Positions 1-9,371 of a stretch of DNA of 64,000 nucleotides are shown piece after piece (position 1 is the first letter of the stretch; every line of letters begins with the position of its first letter). Below the pieces are notes generated by a model. It made no database searches and had not been told where the DNA came from. It saw nothing but the letters and a program-made list of their open reading frames with translations. Made by a program: the position numbers and the translations under genes. The DNA comes from Azospirillum brasilense (lineage in GTDB: Bacteria > Pseudomonadota > Alphaproteobacteria > Azospirillales > Azospirillaceae): positions 854,939 through 918,938 of the forward strand of contig NZ_QOKV01000001.1 of NCBI RefSeq assembly GCF_008365405.1. The letters run 5' to 3'.

Positions 1-797
1 TCGCCGCGAAGCTGCTGCGCACCAACCTGTCGGACCTTGCCGCCATGGGGGCGGCCCCCTATGCCTACACCCTGGTCACCGCCCTGCCGAAGACGGTGGG
101 GGAGGATTGGCTGGCCGGCTTCGCCGCCGGTCTGGGGGAGGATCAGGCCCGGTTCGGCATCGCTCTGGCGGGTGGCGACTCGGTTTCGACCACCGGCCCC
201 ATCACTTTGTCGGTGACCGCCTTCGGTCTGGTGCCGAAGGGCGGGGCGGTGCCGCGTTGGGGCGGGCGTCCCGGCGATCGCGTCTACGTCACCGGCAGCA
301 TCGGCGACGCCGCGCTCGGCCTGCGGATCGCCTACGGAACGCTGGAGGTGACCGACGACTCGGCACGCGCTGTGCTGCTGGGGCGCCTGCGGCGGCCCGA
401 TCCGCGGACCACGCTGGGTCCGCGTCTGGTCGGGCTGGCGACCGGCTGTCTCGACGTGTCCGACGGTCTGGTCGCGGATCTCGGCCATCTGTGCGAGGAA
501 TCGGGCTGCGCCGCGGTTCTGGAGTCGGGGCGGGTGCCTCTGTCGGACGCCGCAAGGACGGTGATCGGCGACGATCCGGTGCGCTTCGCCATGGCTCTGA
601 CCGGCGGCGACGACTACGAACTGCTCTTCACCGCGGCGGAGGGCGCCGCTCCGGCGCTCGCCGCCCTGTCGGCGGAGACCGGCGTGCCGGTGACCGCCAT
701 CGGCCATCTGTTGGACGGACCGGTGGGTGACGTCACGGTGACCGATGCGCAGGGGCGGGTTCTGGACCTGCCGACTCGCGGCTGGGACCATTTCTGA
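1..797 (+). CDS. thiL: Thiamine-monophosphate kinase, 3' part (5' end outside window)
   Basis: ThiL phosphorylates thiamine monophosphate to thiamine diphosphate, the last step of cofactor synthesis, in the cytosol. The reading frame is open from base 3. It starts with the family segment LRTNLSDLAAMGAAP, in the ATP-binding AIRS-type fold, and continues with GGDSVSTTGP and GDRVYVTGSIGDAALGL. The C-terminal part carries CLDVSDGLVADLGHL and LTGGDDYELLFT, both typical of ThiL. About 264 residues are present, so roughly 60-70 N-terminal residues lie upstream of the window. The internal ATG at base 45 falls inside the conserved AAMGA motif and is not the start. In alphaproteobacteria thiL commonly follows nusB and precedes a small membrane protein and hppA, which is the order seen here. 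Confidence 0.95.
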   Translation, partial: AAKLLRTNLSDLAAMGAAPYAYTLVTALPKTVGEDWLAGFAAGLGEDQARFGIALAGGDSVSTTGPITLSVTAFGLVPKGGAVPRWGGRPGDRVYVTGSIGDAALGLRIAYGTLEVTDDSARAVLLGRLRRPDPRTTLGPRLVGLATGCLDVSDGLVADLGHLCEESGCAAVLESGRVPLSDAARTVIGDDPVRFAMALTGGDDYELLFTAAEGAAPALAALSAETGVPVTAIGHLLDGPVGDVTVTDAQGRVLDLPTRGWDHF

Positions 798-896
798 CGG
801 CATCGCCATTCCTTAGCACCGTCATCCCGCGACTCCGCTTAACGCAATCGAAAGCAGGGCGGCGCTAGGCTCGATCCGTTCCGTTTCCGGGAAAGG

Positions 897-1361
897 ATGG
901 GCGTGATCAAGGCCGTCATATTGCTGGTTTTGGGCCTGCTGCTGCTGGGCGGCGCAGGCTTCGGCGGCTGGATGATCTACAACAAGTATTTCGTCGAGCA
1001 CGAGGAATCGGCCCCCAAGAAGGAGGAGCCGCCGCCCAAGCCGCCCACCGGCTTCGTCCGCATGGCTCCCTTTGTCGTTCCGGCCATCGGCACGCAGAAG
1101 GTCGAGCAGTTCGTGACGGTGGTCGTCACGCTGGAGGTGGTTCTCGACAAGGTTCCCTATGTTCAGGCCCGCCAGCCGCTCGTCTACGACCGCTGCCTGT
1201 CGGCCCTTTATGCGGCCGTGGACGACCGGTCGGTGATGACCGGCAACTTGGTCAACATCATTGCCGTAAAAGAAAAACTTGCCGCCGCAGCCGCGAAAGT
1301 CGTGGGGGAGGGTGTGGTGCAAAATGTTCTTGTTCAGGTGGTTACACAGCGCAATTTGTAA
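897..1361 (+). CDS. FliL-like single-pass membrane protein
   Basis: This is a 154-residue protein with one N-terminal membrane segment (about residues 5-27, rich in Leu and Gly). A charged Glu/Lys/Pro linker follows ([15 protein letters not shown]), then a small soluble domain. The layout matches flagellar basal-body FliL-type proteins (short cytoplasmic end, one helix, periplasmic domain), but no other flagellar gene lies nearby. The start is the ATG at 897, 4-10 bases after GGGAAAGG. It sits between thiL and hppA, a conserved position in alphaproteobacteria for such a protein. The role is unknown, and the FliL assignment rests on architecture only. Confidence 0.7.
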   Translation: MGVIKAVILLVLGLLLLGGAGFGGWMIYNKYFVEHEESAPKKEEPPPKPPTGFVRMAPFVVPAIGTQKVEQFVTVVVTLEVVLDKVPYVQARQPLVYDRCLSALYAAVDDRSVMTGNLVNIIAVKEKLAAAAAKVVGEGVVQNVLVQVVTQRNL

Positions 1362-1566
1362 CCGTTCTGAAAAAAGCCTATCCAAAAGTCAGGAGCGCCT
1401 CGGCCAAATCGCCGCGCCTATTCGAGCGCAGCGGCTGTTGCATTGTGCCATTCTCTTCGGCATCCTTTTTCGGAACAACTCGCCCGTCATCCACCTTCGT
1501 TTGTACGGGTCGTTTTCACGACAAGGCGGTAATCGGGCCCGAAACCATAAGAATTTGGGGGAACCG

Positions 1567-3669
1567 ATGGCAGCAGCGTTCGTCATCATCATCGCCAGCG
1601 GCCTGTTGGCCCTGGCGTATGGGTATTACGCGGGCAAGCAAGTCATGGCGGCCTCCGCCGGTTCCGACCGCATGCAGGAGATCGCTGCGGCCGTGCAGGA
1701 GGGCGCCCGAGCCTATCTGAATCGCCAGTACACCACCATCGCCATCGCCGGCGTGGTTCTTCTCATCATCCTCGGCGCCTTCCTCGGCCTGCATGTGGCG
1801 ATCGGCTTCCTGATCGGTTCGGTCCTGTCGGGGGCCGCCGGCTATATCGGGATGAACGTGTCGGTGCGGGCCAACGTGCGCACGGCCCAGGCGGCGACCC
1901 ATGGCTTGGCCCCGGCGCTGGACATCGCCTTCAAGGCGGGGGCGATCACCGGCATGCTGGTGGTCGGTCTGGGTCTGCTGGGGGTGGGTGTCTATTACGG
2001 CATCCTGACGATGATCTACCGCGTGACCGACCCGATCGAGGTCCGCGCCGTGCTGGAGGCCCTGGTCGCCCTCAGCTTCGGCGCCTCGCTGATCTCCATC
2101 TTCGCGCGGTTGGGCGGCGGCATCTTCACCAAGGGGGCCGACGTCGGCGCCGATCTGGTGGGCAAGGTCGAGGCCGGCATCCCGGAGGACGATCCCCGCA
2201 ACCCCGCGGTGATCGCGGACAATGTGGGCGACAACGTCGGCGACTGCGCCGGTATGGCCGCCGACCTCTTCGAAACCTACGCCGTCACCATCGTCGCCAC
2301 CATGCTGCTGGCGGCGATTTTCTTTTCGGGCGAGGTGATCCGCCTGCTGCTCGTCTACCCGCTGGTCATCGGCGCGGTCTGCATCGCCGCCTCCGTCGCC
2401 GGCACCTTCTTCGTGAAGCTGGGCAGCAACAACAACATCATGGCCGCCCTCTACAAGGGCTTGGCCGCCACCGCAGGCATCTCGCTGGTGCTCATCCTGA
2501 TCGTGACCGCGATCATGTTCGGCTTCACCCGGCCGATTCCCCTGAACGGCGGCGGCTATGTGACCGGCGGCAACCTGTTCGTCTCCTCGCTGGTCGGGCT
2601 GGGCGTGACCGGCCTGCTGGTGTGGATCACCGAATATTACACCTCCACCGCCTTCCGCCCGGTGCGCAGCGTCGCCCGCTCGTCGGAGACCGGGCATGGC
2701 ACCAACGTGATCCAGGGGCTGGCGGTGTCGATGGAGGCGACGGCGCTTCCGGTCCTGGTCATCTGCGTCGGCATCATCATCGCCTACGGGCAGGCCGGCA
2801 TCTTCGGGATCGGCATCGCCGCGACCACGATGCTCGCGCTGGCCGGCATGGTGGTGGCGCTCGACGCCTACGGCCCGGTGACCGACAACGCCGGCGGCAT
2901 CGCTGAAATGGCCGACATGCCGAAGGACATCCGCGTCACGACCGACGCTCTGGACGCCGTCGGCAACACCACCAAGGCGGTGACCAAGGGCTACGCCATC
3001 GGCTCCGCCGGCCTCGCCGCGCTGGTGCTGTTCGCCGCCTATGTGCAGGATCTGAAACACTATTTCCCGAACGTGGCGGTCGAGTTCCGGCTGGATGATC
3101 CCTATGTGGTCGTCGGGCTGCTGATCGGCGGCCTGCTGCCCTACCTGTTCGGGGCGATGGGCATGACCGCGGTCGGGCGCGCCGCCGGTTCGGTGGTGGT
3201 GGAGGTGCGCCGCCAGTTCCGCGAGATCAGCGGCATCATGGAGGGCACCGCGAAACCCGACTATGGCCGCGCCGTCGACATGCTGACCCGCGCCGCGATC
3301 AAGGAAATGATCATTCCGTCGCTGCTGCCGGTGCTGGCGCCGGTGGTCCTGTACATCGTCATCGCCGCCATCGCCGGTCAGGCCCAGGCCTTCGCCGCTC
3401 TGGGCGCCATGCTGCTGGGCACCATCGTGACGGGGATCTTCGTCGCCATCTCGATGACCTCGGGCGGCGGCGCCTGGGATAATGCCAAGAAGTACATCGA
3501 GGAGGGGAACCACGGCGGCAAGGGATCCGACGCGCACAAGGCGGCGGTCACCGGCGACACCGTCGGCGACCCGTACAAGGACACCGCCGGCCCGGCGGTC
3601 AACCCGATGATCAAGATCACCAACATCGTGGCGATCCTGCTGCTGGCGATCCTCGCCCAGATTGGTTGA
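1567..3669 (+). CDS. hppA: K+-independent proton-pumping membrane pyrophosphatase
   Basis: HppA is an integral inner-membrane pump that couples pyrophosphate hydrolysis to proton export. The 700-residue length and many hydrophobic helices fit the family. The catalytic loop is visible at about residues 192-230: [20 protein letters not shown], followed by the [12 protein letters not shown] segment. A second acidic block ([17 protein letters not shown]) is near the C-terminus. The GNTTKA motif carries Lys470 where K+-dependent members have Ala, so this should be the K+-independent type, as in Rhodospirillum rubrum. I chose the ATG at 1567, preceded by GGGGGAACC. An in-frame opening continues upstream to 1279, but that part has no family similarity and overlaps the previous gene. 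A hairpin terminator follows the stop. Confidence 0.96.
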   Translation: MAAAFVIIIASGLLALAYGYYAGKQVMAASAGSDRMQEIAAAVQEGARAYLNRQYTTIAIAGVVLLIILGAFLGLHVAIGFLIGSVLSGAAGYIGMNVSVRANVRTAQAATHGLAPALDIAFKAGAITGMLVVGLGLLGVGVYYGILTMIYRVTDPIEVRAVLEALVALSFGASLISIFARLGGGIFTKGADVGADLVGKVEAGIPEDDPRNPAVIADNVGDNVGDCAGMAADLFETYAVTIVATMLLAAIFFSGEVIRLLLVYPLVIGAVCIAASVAGTFFVKLGSNNNIMAALYKGLAATAGISLVLILIVTAIMFGFTRPIPLNGGGYVTGGNLFVSSLVGLGVTGLLVWITEYYTSTAFRPVRSVARSSETGHGTNVIQGLAVSMEATALPVLVICVGIIIAYGQAGIFGIGIAATTMLALAGMVVALDAYGPVTDNAGGIAEMADMPKDIRVTTDALDAVGNTTKAVTKGYAIGSAGLAALVLFAAYVQDLKHYFPNVAVEFRLDDPYVVVGLLIGGLLPYLFGAMGMTAVGRAAGSVVVEVRRQFREISGIMEGTAKPDYGRAVDMLTRAAIKEMIIPSLLPVLAPVVLYIVIAAIAGQAQAFAALGAMLLGTIVTGIFVAISMTSGGGAWDNAKKYIEEGNHGGKGSDAHKAAVTGDTVGDPYKDTAGPAVNPMIKITNIVAILLLAILAQIG

Positions 3670-3704
3670 CAGGGGATCGGCTGATCCCGGATCGGCGCCA
3701 AAAG

Positions 3705-3730
3705 AAAAGCCCCGCGGAAGCGGGGCTTTT
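3705..3730 (+). terminator. Rho-independent terminator after hppA
   Basis: An 11-base inverted repeat (AAAAGCCCCGC and GCGGGGCTTTT) surrounds a GGAA loop, with A and T runs on the two sides. It lies between the convergent ends of hppA and bamE and can serve both directions. Confidence 0.9.
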
Positions 3731-3754
3731 CATGTCTCAGCGTGCCGGTTGGCG

Positions 3755-4222
3755 TCAGCGGCCGGGGCCGCGGTTGCGCGAATCCTTGGCGGAGAAGCGT
3801 CCGACGTTGCCGAGCATCTGTTCCAGGAAGCTCATCTCGCGTCCGGCGGTGGGGGTGCTGCGATCGACGATGTCGATCTGCTGACCGTCGGTGGCGTCGA
3901 GCTGTTTCATCTCCGTCACCACGCCTCCATCGTCGAAATGGACGACGACGACGCGGCGCTCCATCACGCTCGGCTGGAAGAAGGCGACCTTCTCCGTCTT
4001 CTGACCGATGTAGTACCAGACATTCTGGTCGAAGGTTCCCACGGAGGTCGGCGTGCCGAGGATGTCCGCCACATCCTCCCGCCGCGACTGGCCGGCCTTG
4101 ATCTCGGCGATGCGGTCGGGGTCCGCCATGTTGCCGCGGGTCGCCACGGTGGGCGAGCACGCGGAGACGGCGAGACCCAGAAAGGCGAAGGCGCACAGCG
4201 CCGAAGGAATCGATCTCGTCAT
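3755..4222 (-). CDS. bamE: Outer membrane assembly lipoprotein BamE (SmpA/OmlA)
   Basis: BamE is a small lipoprotein of the BAM complex that inserts beta-barrel proteins into the outer membrane. The 155-residue product starts with a signal peptide ending in the lipobox VSAC (LAVSACSPT). The SmpA/OmlA domain follows: IKAGQSRREDVADILGTPTS is the typical helix-turn segment, then FDQNVWYYIGQKTEKVAFFQP and a beta strand with VVVVHFDDGGVV. A longer in-frame opening runs upstream to 4504 but crosses the divergent neighbour, and the signal peptide fixes the start at MTRSIPSA. bamE sits divergently next to a cytochrome bc1 assembly chaperone, a frequent arrangement in alphaproteobacteria. Confidence 0.92.
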   Translation of the reverse strand: MTRSIPSALCAFAFLGLAVSACSPTVATRGNMADPDRIAEIKAGQSRREDVADILGTPTSVGTFDQNVWYYIGQKTEKVAFFQPSVMERRVVVVHFDDGGVVTEMKQLDATDGQQIDIVDRSTPTAGREMSFLEQMLGNVGRFSAKDSRNRGPGR

Positions 4223-4351
4223 GGTGCTCAGGCTATGATGGCGCGGGCGGACCGCCGGACCCTTGCGGCAGGCCGGACTCCGCCCGCAATGCCGGGACAA
4301 TCGCATCGCGCGGTTTGTCCTGTCAACGAAACTCCGAGCGAGAGAGAAACC

Positions 4352-4909
4352 GTGCTTGACCGCTTGTTCCGGCGCCGGCGTGAAGCCCGCGCCGTCGCCG
4401 ATTTCTATCTCACCATCGCGGCGCAGGCCCGCCAGCCGGCCTTCTACCGTGACCTTGGCGTTCCCGACACGCTGGACGGGCGTTTCGACATGGTGGTGCT
4501 TCACGTCTTCTTGGTGATGCGCCGCCTGAAGGGGCAGGGGGCCGCCGCCGCGGACCGCTCACGCCTTCTCTTCGAAGCGATGATCGACCATTTCGAGAAA
4601 TCGCTGATGGAGCAGGGGGTGGGCGACAGCGGAGTCGGGCGGCGCATCAAGACCATGGCGCGCGGCATCGCCGGCCGGATCGAGGTCTACGACCGCGCGC
4701 TCGCCGCCGAAGACGGTGACGAGGGCGACGCGGCGTTGCAGGTGGCGCTCGACAACAACGTCTATGGCACCGCATCGGAGGTGCCGCCGCAGCGGCTGGC
4801 CGTCCTGGCGGCCTATGTCCGGCGTGAAGCCGCCGGGCTGGAGAGGCAACCGCTGGAGTCGCTCATGGCCGGAGAGGTCCGCTTCGGTTTGCCGCCCGGC
4901 GCCGGCTGA
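4352..4909 (+). CDS. Ubiquinol-cytochrome c chaperone (CBP3/UQCC1 family)
   Basis: This family assists assembly of cytochrome b of the bc1 complex. The 185-residue product has the family signature near the N-terminus: a basic start (MLDRLFRRRREAR), then FYLTIAAQARQPAFYRDLGVPDTLDGRFDMVVLHVFLVMRRL. A middle helix reads LFEAMIDHFEKSLMEQGVGDSGVGRRIKTMA. I chose the GTG at 4352 because it follows GCGAGAGAGAA and starts the conserved N-terminus; the opening extends far upstream without homology. It heads a conserved block continuing with DUF177, rpmF, plsX and fabH. The DUF177 gene follows after 132 bases. Confidence 0.9.
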   Translation: MLDRLFRRRREARAVADFYLTIAAQARQPAFYRDLGVPDTLDGRFDMVVLHVFLVMRRLKGQGAAAADRSRLLFEAMIDHFEKSLMEQGVGDSGVGRRIKTMARGIAGRIEVYDRALAAEDGDEGDAALQVALDNNVYGTASEVPPQRLAVLAAYVRREAAGLERQPLESLMAGEVRFGLPPGAG

Positions 4910-4998
4910 TCGCACCCATCGGGTCTCTCCTTACTATTGGATGCGCCAATTGGACTTGCCTTTCCCGGCGTCCGAATTCATCTGACACTGAGACGAAG

Positions 4999-5020
4999 GC
5001 GTCCGTTCCAGAACGGACGC
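4999..5020. promoter_or_regulatory. Perfect 22-bp palindrome upstream of the DUF177 gene
   Basis: The 10-base arms GCGTCCGTTC and GAACGGACGC flank a central CA, ending 21 bases before the next start codon. A 2-base centre is too tight for a stable hairpin loop unless inner pairs open, so an operator for a dimeric regulator is possible. It could also end the upstream transcript. Function is inferred only. Confidence 0.4.
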
Positions 5021-5041
5021 TGTGACAAGGAACTGCCTGAC

Positions 5042-5650
5042 ATGCGCAACACGCCCCCGCTCACCGCCGGCCCCGCGCCGGAATTCTCGCGCATCGTCCG
5101 CGCCGACGCCGTCCACCGCGAGGGCGATCTGGTCGAAACCATCGAGGCGACAGAGGCCGAGCGCAAGGCGCTGGCCGAGCGCTTCGAACTGGAGGGAATC
5201 GGGCGGCTGACCGCCCGGATCCGCCTGCGCTCCGTGCGCGGCGGCCAGATGGTGCGCGTGGAGGGGGAACTGGAGGCCGACGTGGTGCAGACCTGCGTCA
5301 TCACGCTGGAGCCGGTGCCCGCCGAGGTTTCCGAGCGCTTCGGCGCGCTGTTTGCGCCGGAGTCGATGGTCCCCGGCGAGGAGGACGAGATCGAGATCGA
5401 CCCGAACGTCGCCGAGGAGGACATTCCGGAGGCGATGACCAACGGACGCATCGACATCGGCGAACTGACCGCCCAGCATTTGTCCCTGGCGCTCGACCCC
5501 TATCCTCATGCAGAAGGCGTGGCGTTCGACGGATACAGCGAAGGCGAAGAGGAGGAGGAGGGCATGGCCCCCGCCGATGATGATGCCGGCGCCGATCCGG
5601 AGAAGCCGAACCCGTTCGCCGCGCTGGAACGTCTGAAACGACAGAATTGA
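5042..5650 (+). CDS. YceD/DUF177 family protein
   Basis: This 202-residue protein is of the YceD family, whose gene is almost always next to rpmF and which is linked to large rRNA/ribosome biogenesis. Visible features are the central segment VEGELEADVVQTCVITLEPVPAEVSERF with the single conserved Cys, the acidic stretch PGEEDEIEIDPN, and IDIGELTAQHLSLALDPYPH, which matches the family C-terminal core. The end is very acidic (EGEEEEEG). The start MRNTPPL is taken at 5042. rpmF follows after about 105 bases, with a hairpin between them. Confidence 0.88.
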   Translation: MRNTPPLTAGPAPEFSRIVRADAVHREGDLVETIEATEAERKALAERFELEGIGRLTARIRLRSVRGGQMVRVEGELEADVVQTCVITLEPVPAEVSERFGALFAPESMVPGEEDEIEIDPNVAEEDIPEAMTNGRIDIGELTAQHLSLALDPYPHAEGVAFDGYSEGEEEEEGMAPADDDAGADPEKPNPFAALERLKRQN

Positions 5651-5707
5651 GGGCGGAACGGGCTTGCCCTTCGGGGGCAATTGCCGTATTGAATGCCGCT
5701 CGCGTCA

Positions 5708-5734
5708 GGCGGCCCCTCTTCGGGCCGCCTTTTA
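5708..5734 (+). terminator. Hairpin with T-run between DUF177 gene and rpmF
   Basis: The repeat AGGCGGCCC / GGGCCGCCT encloses a short CTCTTC loop and is followed by TTTT. It ends about 20 bases before the rpmF start, so it may partly terminate or process the upstream transcript. Confidence 0.6.
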
Positions 5735-5755
5735 CAATGAAGAGAGTTTACGGCC

Positions 5756-5941
5756 ATGGCTGTTCCGAAGAAGAAGACCTCCAAGTCGCGCCGCAACATG
5801 CGTCGCTCGCACCACGCTCTCCCGACCTCGTCCTACGCCGAGTGCTCGAACTGCGGCGAGCTGAAGCGCCCGCACCATGTCTGCGGCTCTTGCGGTCACT
5901 ACGACCAGCGCGAAGTGGTTCAGAGCGCTCCGGCGGCCTGA
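5756..5941 (+). CDS. rpmF: Ribosomal protein bL32
   Basis: This 61-residue large-subunit ribosomal protein starts [20 protein letters not shown], the standard bL32 N-terminus. It carries a complete zinc-ribbon pattern (CSNCGE then CGSCGHY), so it is the four-cysteine form. It lies in the usual order DUF177-rpmF-plsX-fabH. The length is normal for the family. Confidence 0.97.
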   Translation: MAVPKKKTSKSRRNMRRSHHALPTSSYAECSNCGELKRPHHVCGSCGHYDQREVVQSAPAA

Positions 5942-5990
5942 TGGCGGTTTGGTTGGCCGCCCTACGTCCTAGCCAGGGAGCCTGTCCGCG

Positions 5991-7043
5991 GTGAGCCAGC
6001 GCCTGACCATTGCCCTTGATGCCATGGGCGGTGACAAAGGACCCGACATGGTGATTGCCGGGGCGGATATCGCCCGCGAGCGTCACCCGCAGGTGCATTA
6101 CCTGCTGTTCGGGGACACCGCCCGCATCGAGCCGCTGCTCGCGCAGCGGCCCGCCTTGAGAGCGGTGGCCGAGGTGCGCCACACCCCGGACGCCGTGGCC
6201 GGCGACGCCAAGCCGTCGGTCGCGTTGCGCGCCGGGCGCCAGTCGAGCATGCGTCTCGCCATCGATTCGGTGGCGAGCGGGCAAGCCGCCTGCGTGGTGT
6301 CCGCTGGCAACACCGGCGCGCTCATGGCCATGGCGAAGTTCGTGTTGAAGACGATTCCCGGCATCGACCGTCCGGCCATCGCCTCCTTCTTCCCGACCCT
6401 GCGCGGGGAGAGCGTCATGCTCGACCTCGGCGCCAACACCGAATGCCAGCCCGAGAATCTCGTGCAGTTCGCCGTGATGGGCGCGGTCTTCGCGCGCACG
6501 GCGCTGAACCTGTCCGAGCCGACCATCGGCGTGTTGAACATCGGTTCGGAAGAGGTGAAGGGGAACGAGGTGGTGCGCGCCGCCGCGACCCGTCTGCGCG
6601 AGATGCCGCTGCCCGGACGTTTCCACGGATTCGTCGAGGGCAACGACATCGCCACCGGCACGGTGGACGTGATCGTCACCGACGGTTTCACCGGCAACGT
6701 CGCCCTGAAGACCGCCGAAGGCACGGCAAAGCTCTTCACGGAGTTCCTGCGCCGGACGTTCCAGTCCTCCTGGACGGCGCGTCTCGGCTACCTGCTGGCC
6801 CGCGGGGCCTTCAAGCGGTTGAAGCAGCGCACCGATCCGCGCCGCTACAACGGCGCCATGTTCCTGGGCCTGCGCGGCGTCTGCGTGAAGAGCCACGGGG
6901 GCACCGACGCCATCGGGTTCGCCAACGCCATCGGTGTGGCCTACAATCTGGCGGCAAACGGTTTCAACGACCGAATCAAGGAAGAGATGCAGCGTCTTGC
7001 CGACGCCAAGCCTCTTCCCGACACGAAGGCGGCGGCGGTCTAA
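5991..7043 (+). CDS. plsX: Phosphate acyltransferase PlsX
   Basis: PlsX converts acyl-ACP and phosphate to acyl-phosphate, the donor for glycerol-3-phosphate acylation in phospholipid synthesis; it is a peripheral membrane enzyme. The 350-residue product has the family N-terminus [19 protein letters not shown], the segment [34 protein letters not shown] and [11 protein letters not shown]. The C-terminal block reads [21 protein letters not shown]. The start is the GTG at 5991. It ends 4 bases before fabH, so the two are probably cotranscribed. Confidence 0.96.
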   Translation: MSQRLTIALDAMGGDKGPDMVIAGADIARERHPQVHYLLFGDTARIEPLLAQRPALRAVAEVRHTPDAVAGDAKPSVALRAGRQSSMRLAIDSVASGQAACVVSAGNTGALMAMAKFVLKTIPGIDRPAIASFFPTLRGESVMLDLGANTECQPENLVQFAVMGAVFARTALNLSEPTIGVLNIGSEEVKGNEVVRAAATRLREMPLPGRFHGFVEGNDIATGTVDVIVTDGFTGNVALKTAEGTAKLFTEFLRRTFQSSWTARLGYLLARGAFKRLKQRTDPRRYNGAMFLGLRGVCVKSHGGTDAIGFANAIGVAYNLAANGFNDRIKEEMQRLADAKPLPDTKAAAV

Positions 7044-7047
7044 CATC

Positions 7048-8019
7048 ATGGTCAAGCGTTCCCGGATTCTCGGCTGCGGTTCCTACCTCCCGGCCAACGT
7101 CGTCACGAATCGCGACCTCGAAGCCCGTGTGGACACCTCGGACGAGTGGATCGTCCAGCGTACCGGCATCAGGTCGCGGCACATCGCCGCCGACGGGGAA
7201 CTGACCTCCGACCTCGCCATTGCCGCGGCGACCCGCGCGCTGGAGCATGCTGGGGTGGACGCCGCCAGCATCGACTGCATCGTGCTGGCGACAACGACTC
7301 CAGACAACACCTTCCCCGCAACCGCGACGAAGGTGCAGGCGGCGCTGGGGACCAAGGGCTTCGCGTTGGACATCCAGGCGGTGTGCGCCGGCTTCGTCTA
7401 CGCCATGTCGATCGCCGACAACTTCATCCGCATCGGGCAGGCCAACCGGGCCCTGGTCATCGGTGCGGAAACCTTCTCCCGCCTGCTCGACTGGAAGGAC
7501 CGCACCACCTGCGTCCTGTTCGGCGACGGCGCCGGGGCCGTGGTGATGGACGGCTACGACGCCGCCGGGACGTCGGCGGACCGCGGCGTGCTGTCCACCC
7601 ACCTGCATTCGGACGGCGCCCAGTACGGGCTGCTCTACGTCGATGGCGGCCCGTCCACCACCGGCACGGCCGGTCATGTGCGGATGAACGGCCAGGACGT
7701 GTTCCGCCACGCCGTCAGCAAGTTGTCCTCGGTCGTCGAGGAGGCTCTGGCCGCCAACGGTCTGGAGCCGTCGGCGGTGGACTGGCTGGTGCCGCACCAG
7801 GCCAACCAGCGGATCATCGACGGCATCGCCCGCAAGCTCAAGCTGCCGACCGACAAGGTCGTGCTGACGGTGGACCGCCACGGCAACACCTCCGCCGCCT
7901 CGATCCCGCTGGCGCTGTGCGAAGCGGTGCACGACGGCCGCGTGAAGCGTGGCGACCTGATCCTCATGGAAGCCATCGGTGGTGGCCTGACCTGGGGTGC
8001 CGCGATGGTGCGCTGGTAA
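7048..8019 (+). CDS. fabH: Beta-ketoacyl-ACP synthase III
   Basis: FabH condenses acetyl-CoA with malonyl-ACP to start fatty acid synthesis. The 323-residue product has the catalytic triad: Cys113 in QAVCAGF, His250 in LVPHQAN and Asn280 in RHGNTSAAS. The N-terminus [13 protein letters not shown] and the GIRSRHIA segment are typical, as is the C-terminal [13 protein letters not shown]. The start is the ATG at 7048, directly after plsX. A stem-loop (arms CGCACCCG and CGGGTGCG, about 8024-8054) follows the stop and may end the transcript. Confidence 0.97.
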   Translation: MVKRSRILGCGSYLPANVVTNRDLEARVDTSDEWIVQRTGIRSRHIAADGELTSDLAIAAATRALEHAGVDAASIDCIVLATTTPDNTFPATATKVQAALGTKGFALDIQAVCAGFVYAMSIADNFIRIGQANRALVIGAETFSRLLDWKDRTTCVLFGDGAGAVVMDGYDAAGTSADRGVLSTHLHSDGAQYGLLYVDGGPSTTGTAGHVRMNGQDVFRHAVSKLSSVVEEALAANGLEPSAVDWLVPHQANQRIIDGIARKLKLPTDKVVLTVDRHGNTSAASIPLALCEAVHDGRVKRGDLILMEAIGGGLTWGAAMVRW

Positions 8020-8157
8020 GCGGCGCACCCGCTTCGCTTCCCCGCACGGGTGCGTTTGCTGCGCCGCTCACAACGACGCGATCCAAGCTTTTGAATTGAC
8101 CGGGTTCTTTCCCCGGATTACGGTTTTTCCCCTATGGTTTCGGGGGGGAAGCGAACC

Positions 8158-8496
8158 ATGTCACAGAACACCGTCACCCGCGCGCAGCTCAGCGAAGCGG
8201 TCTATCAAGAGGTCGGCCTGTCGCGCAACGAATCCGCCGATCTGGTCGAAAGCGTTCTGGAGGAGATCTCCGACGCCCTGGCCCGCGGCGAGATGGTCAA
8301 GATCTCGTCCTTCGGCAGTTTCCAGATCCGGCAGAAGGGGCAGCGGGTCGGCCGCAACCCGAAGACCGGCGAAGAGGTTCCGATCCTGCCCAGGCGCGTC
8401 CTGGTCTTCCGGGCGAGCCACGTCCTGAAGAACCGCATCAACGAGGTCGTGGAGGCGGAGGAAGCCGAGGCGCAGCGTGTGAAGGCGGTCTCCTGA
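8158..8496 (+). CDS. ihfA: Integration host factor subunit alpha
   Basis: IhfA pairs with IhfB to bend DNA at specific sites in transcription, replication and recombination. The 112-residue product has the HU/IHF fold: the helical part [31 protein letters not shown], then [30 protein letters not shown], and the conserved beta-arm with the intercalating Pro in RNPKTGEE. I chose the ATG at 8158, preceded by GGGGGGGAAGCG, over the in-frame ATG at 8134. The C-terminal extension ([14 protein letters not shown]) is slightly longer than in enterobacteria. A MerR gene follows, as in most alphaproteobacteria. Confidence 0.95.
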   Translation: MSQNTVTRAQLSEAVYQEVGLSRNESADLVESVLEEISDALARGEMVKISSFGSFQIRQKGQRVGRNPKTGEEVPILPRRVLVFRASHVLKNRINEVVEAEEAEAQRVKAVS

Positions 8497-8536
8497 TCCG
8501 CCGCACGAACCGGCCGACAACAAGGGTTTCCCGGAT

Positions 8537-9070
8537 ATGAAGGCGCGCGGCACCACGAAGTCCGCCACGGCGTTCCGCACGATCAGCGAGGTGTCGTCCG
8601 ACCTGGACGTGCCGCAGCATGTGCTGCGTTTCTGGGAGGGCAAGTTCCCGCAACTCCGCCCGCTCAAGCGCGGTGGAGGGCGGCGCTACTACCGCCCGGA
8701 AGACGTGGACCTGCTGCGGCAGATTCAGAACCTGCTGTATGGCGAAGGCTACACGATCAAGGGTGTCCAGCGCCTACTGAAGGACGGGAAGGTGGACGAC
8801 GATCCGGACGCCCGGAGGGCGGAGGCGGATGAACCGCTCCCCCTTGAGCCGGTTCGCTTGGAGCCGGTTCGCTTAGAGCCGGCCGCTCCTGAGCCCGCTT
8901 CGGATGAGGTGCGCGGGGCTCTGGACGTCGTGGCGGTGAATGCTCCGATCATTGCGCTCGACGGCCTGTCGGACACCATCCGGCAGGCCATCGCGCAGGC
9001 CATCGATGAGTTGAGGGAGGCGCGTCTTCTGCTCGCGGTGGGAGAAGAGAAAGAAATTCGAGAAGCGTGA
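8537..9070 (+). CDS. MerR family transcriptional regulator next to ihfA
   Basis: This 177-residue protein has an N-terminal MerR-type winged helix: [51 protein letters not shown], then the wing helix [19 protein letters not shown]. The helix-turn-helix is followed by an acidic, Pro-rich linker with repeats of EPVRL ([18 protein letters not shown]) and a C-terminal helical segment ending in a charged coil ([22 protein letters not shown]). No metal-binding Cys is visible, so the ligand is unknown. The pairing with ihfA is conserved across alphaproteobacteria. Confidence 0.9.
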   Translation: MKARGTTKSATAFRTISEVSSDLDVPQHVLRFWEGKFPQLRPLKRGGGRRYYRPEDVDLLRQIQNLLYGEGYTIKGVQRLLKDGKVDDDPDARRAEADEPLPLEPVRLEPVRLEPAAPEPASDEVRGALDVVAVNAPIIALDGLSDTIRQAIAQAIDELREARLLLAVGEEKEIREA

Positions 9071-9090
9071 AAAAAAGTGAACTGTAGCGC

Positions 9091-9119
9091 TTGCGTTGGA
9101 CCAAGGTCCCGGCTATAGT
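9091..9119 (+). promoter_or_regulatory. Sigma-70-type promoter of tRNA-Pro
   Basis: TTGCGT (9091-9096) and TATAGT (9114-9119) are separated by 17 bases. Transcription would start near 9126, about 30 bases before the mature tRNA 5' end. The match is good and the position right for a stable-RNA promoter. Confidence 0.75.
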
Positions 9120-9155
9120 CCCGCTCCCTTCCGGAACGAAGGGCGGTCCGTCGAA

Positions 9156-9232
9156 CGGAGCGTAGCGCAGCCTGGTAGCGCATCAGACTGGGGGTCTGGG
9201 GGTCGCAGGTTCAAATCCTGTCGCTCCGACCA
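9156..9232 (+). tRNA. tRNA-Pro (anticodon GGG)
   Basis: A full cloverleaf can be drawn. The acceptor stem CGGAGCG pairs with CGCTCCG. The D stem GCGC/GCGC surrounds AGCCTGGTA. The anticodon stem TCAGA/TCTGG carries the loop CTGGGGG with anticodon GGG. The T arm is GCAGG-TTCAAAT-CCTGT. The 3' CCA is encoded. It is a single-gene unit with its own promoter and terminator. Confidence 0.96.
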
Positions 9233-9247
9233 ATGTTCCGGAAGATG

Positions 9248-9288
9248 AAAAGGCCTTGGAGCTGATCGGCTCCAAGGCCTTTTCTTTT
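9248..9288 (+). terminator. Rho-independent terminator after tRNA-Pro
   Basis: A 15-base stem (AAAAGGCCTTGGAGC with its complement) encloses a TGATCG loop and is followed by TTTTCTTTT. Confidence 0.92.
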
Positions 9289-9371
9289 GCTTTTCTCCAA
9301 CGGCCGGTCTGCGGAAACCGCCGGGCCTCTCTGGAGAAGCCGGCGGCGGTTCCGTTGCAAACCGCGTCGGC

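Noticed and set aside
1516..3537. 673-codon opening on the minus strand
   Set aside because: Antisense to hppA, with His/Asp/Gly-rich low-complexity translation.
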